The position numbers and the translations under genes were made by a program. Source: Siphonodentalium dalli (lineage: Eukaryota; Mollusca; Scaphopoda; Gadilida; Siphonodentaliidae). Taken from it: a stretch of DNA of 64,000 bases. Under the pieces are notes generated by a model. The model made no database searches, was not told where the DNA came from, and worked only from the letters and a program-made list of their open reading frames with translations. Below are positions 57,301-64,000 of the stretch, one piece after another. The DNA is taken from positions 185,585,960-185,649,959 of the forward strand of contig CP136068.1 of the NCBI GenBank assembly GCA_032622095.1, read 5' to 3'. The stretch's first letter is position 1. Each line of letters opens with the position of its first letter.

Positions 57301-60300
57301 CATGTGGCTAGCATACTGACAACGCAGTGACCATCTACCGCTCCCTGATGGACAAGGGGGTTACACCACGAGATTATACCAAGATACCATGTGGCTAGCA
57401 TACTGACAACTCAGTGACCATCTACCGCTCCCCGTGGACAAGGGAGTTACACCACGAGATTATACCAAGATACCATGTGGCTAGCATACTGACAACGCAG
57501 TGACCATGTACCGCTCCTCATGGACAAGGGAGTTACACCACGAGATTATACCAAGATACCATGTGGCTAGCATACTGACAACTCAGTGACCATCTACCGC
57601 TCCCCGTGGACAAGGGAGTTACACCACGAGATTATACCAAGATACCATGTGGCTAGCATACTGACAACGCAGTGACCATCTACTACCCCCTGATGGACAA
57701 GGGAGTTACACCACGAGATTATACCAAGATACCACGTGGCTAGCATACTGACAACGCAGTGACCATTTACCGCTCCCTGGTGGACAAGGGAGTTACACCA
57801 CGAGATTATACAAAGATACCATGTGGCTAGCATACTGACAACTCAGGACCATATACCGCTCCCTGATGGACAAGGGAGTTACACCACGAGATTATACCAA
57901 GATACCATGTGGCTAGCATACTGACAACGCACTGACCATCTACCGCTCCCTGATGGACAAGGGAGTTACACCACGAGATTATACCAAGATACCAGGTGGC
58001 TAGCATACTGACAACGCACTGACCATCTACCGCTCCCTGATGGACAAGGGAGTTACACCACGAGATTATACCAAGATACCATGTGGCTTGCATACTGACA
58101 ACGCAGTGACCATCTACCGCTCCCTGATGGACAAGGGAGATACACCACGAGATTATACCAAGATACCATGTGGCTAGCACACTGACAACGCAGTGACCAT
58201 GTACCGCTCCTCATGGACAAGGGAGTTACACCACGAGATTATACCAAGATACCATGTGGCTAGCATACTGACAACTCAGTGACCATCTACCGCTCCCCGT
58301 GGACAAGGGAGTTACACCACGAGATTATACCAAGATACCATGTGGCTAGCATACTGACAACGCAGTGACCATGTACCGCTCCTCATGGACAAGGGAGTTA
58401 CACCACGAGATTATACCAAGATACCATGTGGCTAGCATACTGACAACTCAGTGACCATCTACCGCTCCCCGTGGACAAGGGAGTTACACCACGAGATTAT
58501 ACCAAGATACCATGTGGCTAGCATACTGACAACGCAGTGACCATCTACTGCCCCCTGATGGACAAGGGAGTTACACCACGAGATTATACCAAGATACCAC
58601 GTGGCTAGCATACTGACAACGCAGTGACCATCTACCGCTCTGTGATGGACAAGGGAGTTACACCACGATATTATACCAAGATACCATGTGGCTAGCATAC
58701 TGACAACGCAGTGACCATCTACCGCTCCCTGGTTGAAAAGGGAGTTACACCACGAGATTATACTAAGATACCATGTGGCTAGCATACTGACAACGCAGTG
58801 ACCATCTACCGCTCCCTGATGGACAAGGGAGTTACACCACGAGATTATACCAAGATACCATGTGGCTAGCATACTGGCAACTCAGTGACCATCTACCGCT
58901 CCCCGTGGACAGGGAGAGGATACACCACGAGATTATACCAAGATACCATGTGGCTAGCATACTGCCAACTCAGTGACCATGTACCGCTCCCTGATGTACA
59001 AGGGAGTTACACCACGAGATTATACCAAGATACCATGTGGCTAGCATACTGACAACGCAGTGACCATTTACCGCTCCCTGGTGGACAAGGGAGTTACACC
59101 ACGAGATTATACAAAGATACCATGTGGCTAGCATACTGACAACTCAGGACCATATACCGCTCCCTGATGGACAAGGGAGTTACACCACGAGATTATACCA
59201 AGATACCATGTGGCTAGCATACTGACAACGCACTGACCATCTACCGCTCCCTGATGGACAAGGGAGTTACACCACGAGATTATACCAAGATACCAGGTGG
59301 CTAGCATACTGACAACGCACTGACCATCTACCGCTCCCTGATGGACAAGGGAGTTACACCACGAGATTATACCAAGATACCATGTGGCTTGCATACTGAC
59401 AACGCAGTGACCATCTACCGCTCCCTGATGGACAAGGGAGATACACCACGAGATTATACCAAGATACCATGTGGCTAGCACACTGACAACTGAGGACCAT
59501 ATACCGCTCCCTGATGGACAAGGGAGTTACACCACGAGATTATACTAAGATACCATGTGGCTAGCACACTGACAAGTCAGGACCATGTACCGCTCCCTGA
59601 TGGACAAGGGAGTTACACCACGAGATTATACCAAGATACCATGTGGCTAGCATACTGACAACGCAGTGACCATCTACCGCTCCCTGATGGACAAGGGAGT
59701 TACACCACGAGATTATACCAAGATACCAGGTGGCTAGCATACTGACAACGCAGTGACCATCTACCGCTCCCTGATGGACAAGGGAGTTACACCACGAGAT
59801 TATACCAAGATACCATGTGGCTAGCATACTGACAACGCAGTGACCATCTACCGCTCCCTGATGGACAAGGGGGTTACACCACGAGATTATACCAAGATAC
59901 CACGTGGCTAGCATACTGACAACGCAGTGACCATCTACCGCTCCCCGATGGACAAGGGGGTTACACCACGAGATTATACCAAGATACCATGTGGCTAGCA
60001 TACTGACAACGCAGGACCATGTACCGCTCCCTGATGGACAAGGGAGTTACACCACGAGATTATACCAAGATACCATGTGGCTAGCATACTGACAACGCAA
60101 GACCATGTACCGCTCCCTGATGGACAGGGGAGTTACACCACGAGATTATACCAAGATACCATGTGGCTAGCATACTGACAACGCAGTTCCCATGTACCGC
60201 TCCCTGATGGACAAGGGAGTTACACCACGAGATTATACCAAGATACCATGTGGCTAGCATACTGACAACGCAGTGACCATCTATCGCTCCCTGATGGACA

Positions 60301-63300
60301 AGGGAGTTACACCACGAGATTATACCAAGATACCATGTGGCTAGCATACTGACAACGCAGGACCATGTACCGCTCCCTGATGGACAAGGGAGTTACACCA
60401 CGAGATTATACCAAGATACCATGTGGCTAGCATACTGACAACGCAGTGACCATCTACCGCTCCCCGTGGACAGGGAGAGGTTACACCACGAGATTATACC
60501 AAGTTACCATGTGGCTAGCATACTGACAACGCAGTGAACATCTACCGCTCCCTGATGGACAAGGGAGTCACACCACGAGATTATACCAAGATACCATGTG
60601 GCTAGCATACTGACAACGCAGGACGATCTACCGCTCCCCGTGGACAGGGAGAGGTTACACCACGAGATTATACCAAGATACCATGTGGCTAGCATACTAA
60701 CAACGCAGTGACCATGTACCGCTCCCTGATGGACAAGGGAGTTACACCACGAGATTATACCAAGATACCATGTGGCTAGCATACTGACAACGCAGTGACC
60801 ATTTACCGCTCCCCGTGGACAAGGGAGTTACACCACGAGATTATACCAAGATACCATGTGGCTAGCATACTGACAACGCAGTGACCATTTACTTCTCCCT
60901 GATGGACAAGGGAGTTACACCACGAGATTATACCAAGATACCATGTGGCTAGCATACTGACAACGCAGTGACCATCTACCGCTCCCTGATGGACAAGGGA
61001 GTTACACCACGAGATTATACCAAGATACCATGTGGCTAGCATACTGACAATTCAGGACCATGTACCGCTCCCTGATGGACAAGGGAGTTACACCACGAGA
61101 TTATACCAAGATACCATGTGGCTTGCATACTGACAACGCAGTGACCATCTACCGCTCCCTGATGGACAAGGGAGTTACACCACGAGATTATACCAAGATA
61201 CAATGTGGTTAGCATACTGACAACTCAGTGACCATCTACCGCTCCCCGTGGACAGGGGAGTTACACCACGAGATTATACCAAGATACCATGTGGCTTGCA
61301 TACTGACAACGCAGTGACCATCTACGCTCCCTGATGGACAAGGGAGTTACACCACGAGATTATACCAAGATACCATGTGGCTAGCATACTGACAACTCAG
61401 GACCATGTACCGCTCCCTGACGGACAAGGGAGTTACACCACGAGATTATACCAAGATACCATGTGGCTTGCATACAGACAACTCAGTGACCATCTACCGC
61501 TCCCTGATGGACAAGGGAGTTACACCACGATATTATACCAAGATACCATGTGGCTAGCATACTGACAACTCAGGACCATGTACCGCTCCCTGATGGACAA
61601 GGGTGTTACACCACGAGATTATACCAAGATACCATGTGGCTTGCATACTGACAACGCAGTGACCATCTACCGCTCCCTGATGGACAAGGGAGTTACACCA
61701 CGAGATTATACCAAGATACAATGTGGTTAGCATACTGACAACTCAGAGGCCATCTACCGCTCCCCGTGGACAGGGAGAGGTTACACCACGAGATTATACC
61801 AAGATACCATGTGGCTAGCATACTGACAACGCAGTGACCATCTACCGCTCCCTGATGGACAAGGGAGTTACACCACGAGATTATACCAAGATACCATGTG
61901 GCTAGCATACTGACAACGCAGTGACCATCTACCGCTCCCTGATTGACAAGGGAGTTACACCACGAGATTATACCAAGATACCATGTGGCTAGCATACTGA
62001 CAACGCAGGACCATGTACCGCTCCCTGATGGACAAGGGAGTTACACCACGAGATTATACCAAGATACCATGTGGCTAGCATACTGACAACTCAGTGACCA
62101 TCTACCGCTCCCCGTGGACAAGGGAGTTACACCACGAGATTATACCAAGATACCATGTGGCTAGCATACTGACAACGCAGGACCATGTACCGCTCCCTGA
62201 TGGACAAGGGAGTTACACCACGAGATTATACCAAGATACCATGTGGCTAGCATACTGACAACTCAGGACCATGTACCGCTCCCTGATGGACAAGGGAGTT
62301 ACACCACGAGATTATACCACGATACCATGTGGCTAGCATACTGACAACTCAGTGACCATCTACCGCTCCCCGTGGACAAGGGAGTTACACCACGAGATTA
62401 TACCAAGATACCATGTGGCTAGCATACTGACAACGCAGTGACCATGTACCGCTCCTCATGGACAAGGGAGTTACACCACGAGATTATACCAAGATACCAT
62501 GTGGCTAGCATACTGACAACTCAGTGGCCATCTACCGCTCCCCGTGGACAAGGGAGTTACACCACGAGATTATACCAAGATACCATGTGGCTAGCATACT
62601 GATAACTCAGTGACCATCTACCGCTCCCTGATGGACAAGGGAGTTACATCACGAGATTATACCAAGATACCATGTGGCTAGCATACTGACAACTCAGGAC
62701 CATCTACCGCTCCCTGATGGACAAGGGAGTTACATCACGAGATTATACCAAGATACCATGTGGCTAGCATACTGACAACTCAGTGACCATCTACCGCTGC
62801 CCGTGGACAGGAAGAGGTTACACCACGAGATTATACCAAGATACCATGTGGCTAGCATACTGACAACGCAGTGACCATCTACCGCTCCCCGTGGACAGGG
62901 AGAGGTTACACCACGAGATTATACCAAGATACCATGTGGCTAGCATACTGACAACTCAGTGACCATCTACCGCTCCCTGATGGACAGTGAGAGGTTACAC
63001 CACGAGATTATACCAAGATACCATGTGGCTAGCATACTGACAACGCAGTGACCATCTACCGCTGCCCGTGGACAGGGAGAGGTACAACCGAGATTATACC
63101 AAGATACCATGTGGCTAGCATACTGACAACGTAGTGACCATCTACCGCTCCCTGATGGACAAGGGAGTTACACCACGAGATTATACCAAGATACCATGCG
63201 GCTAGCATACTGACAACGCAGTGACCATCTACCGCTCCCTGATGGACAAGGGAGTTACACCACGAGATTATACCAAGATACCATGTGGCTAGCATACTGA

Positions 63301-64000
63301 CAACGCAGTGACCATCTACCGCTCCCTGATGGACAAGGGAGTTACACCACGAGATTATACCAAGATACCATGTGGCTAGCATACTGACAACTCAGTGACC
63401 ATCTACAGCTCCCTGATGGACAAGGGAGTTACACCACGAGATTATACCAAGATACCATGTGGCTAGCATACTGACAACTCAGTTACCATCTACCGCTCCC
63501 TGATGGACAAGGGAGTTACACCACGAGATTATACCAAGATACCATGTGGCTTGCATATTGACAACGCAGGACCATGTACCGCTCCCTGATGGACAAGGGA
63601 GTTACACCACGAGATTATACCAAGATACCATGTGGCTAGCATACTGACAACTCAGGACCACGTACCGCTCCCTGATGGACAAGGGAGTTACACCACGAGA
63701 TTATACCAAGATACCATGTGGCTAGCATACTGACAACGCAGTGACCATCTACCGCTCCCCGTGGACAAGGGAGTTACACCACGAGATTATACCAAGATAC
63801 CATGTGGCTAGCATACTGACAACGCAGTGACCATCTACCGCTCCCTGATGGACAAGGGAGGTACACCTGGAGATTATACCAAGATACCATGTGGCTAGCA
63901 TACTGACAACTCAGTGACCATCTACCGCTCCCTGATGGACAAGGGAGTTACACCACGAGATTATACCAAGATACCATGTGGCTAGCATACTGACAACTCA
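48303..64000 (+). repeat. 87-bp satellite array, about 180 units, open at the window end
   Basis: The unit is CTAGCATACTGACAACGCAG TGACCATCTACCGCTCCCTG ATGGACAAGGGAGTTACACC ACGAGATTATACCAAGATAC CATGTGG. Variants include GACAACTCAG, a CCCCGTGGACAGGGAGAGG core, and CAGGACCATGTACC with a 1-bp loss. The 29-codon period leaves frames open on both strands, up to 146 codons on the minus strand. In one plus frame each unit ends CCATGTGGC followed by TAG, so frames stop once per unit except where TGG replaces TAG. No spacers or flanking genes. Confidence 0.97.

Noticed and set aside
48303-64000. CRISPR array
   Set aside because: Units abut without unique spacers, and the DNA is clearly from an intron-bearing eukaryote.

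Overview
This is metazoan genomic DNA. It holds the 3' portion of one intron-rich gene on the + strand, surrounded by tandem repeats and small transposable elements. Twelve GT-AG exons between 687 and 38882 join in frame to encode about 652 residues of a SLC4-family bicarbonate transporter, from the end of the cytosolic N-terminal region through the whole membrane domain to a stop codon. The third extracellular loop has four cysteines and four N-glycosylation sequons, and the position of the substrate arginine of anion exchangers is not arginine. Both features place it in the Na+-coupled (NBC/NDCBE/NDAE) branch. The first ~400 residues would lie upstream of the window. Codon style, intron structure and repeat content suggest an invertebrate, probably a lophotrochozoan such as a mollusc. 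That is inference; no sequence search was run.

Layout. 1-3463: three exons, a foldback element and two hairpin-rich repeats. 3464-10145: a 40-bp minisatellite, two more exons and a 2.8-kb 55-bp array. 10146-14132: a 34-bp array, a TTAA-flanked element, a 79-bp array and an exon. 14133-23772: four exons among MITEs and further arrays. 23773-38744: a 15-kb last intron packed with TTAA-flanked elements, palindromes and minisatellites. 38745-38882: terminal coding exon. 38883-43440: 3' flank with palindromes and a probable tRNA-derived SINE. 43450-46230: a 60/51-bp array whose reading frame stays open for 925 codons but which derives from part of a dispersed element. 46230-48300: further MITEs. 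48303-64000: an 87-bp satellite running off the window end, with higher-order repeats of about 1.3-1.4 kb.

The most unusual feature is that three minisatellites straddle authentic splice junctions of the transporter gene. The 52-bp unit (acceptor at 686), the 55-bp unit (donor at 6083) and the 79-bp unit (acceptor at 13953) each carry 33-40 nt of coding exon plus the splice site and adjacent intron. This produces 5, 50 and 14 extra copies of the splice sites, of which only the copy attached to the full exon gives a productive reading frame. A second theme is that several TTAA-flanked, piggyBac-like MITE families with different ends carry the same ~69-bp palindrome, and in some the internal spacer has itself expanded into a minisatellite.

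No bacterial, viral or CRISPR features are seen, and no second protein-coding gene is supported.
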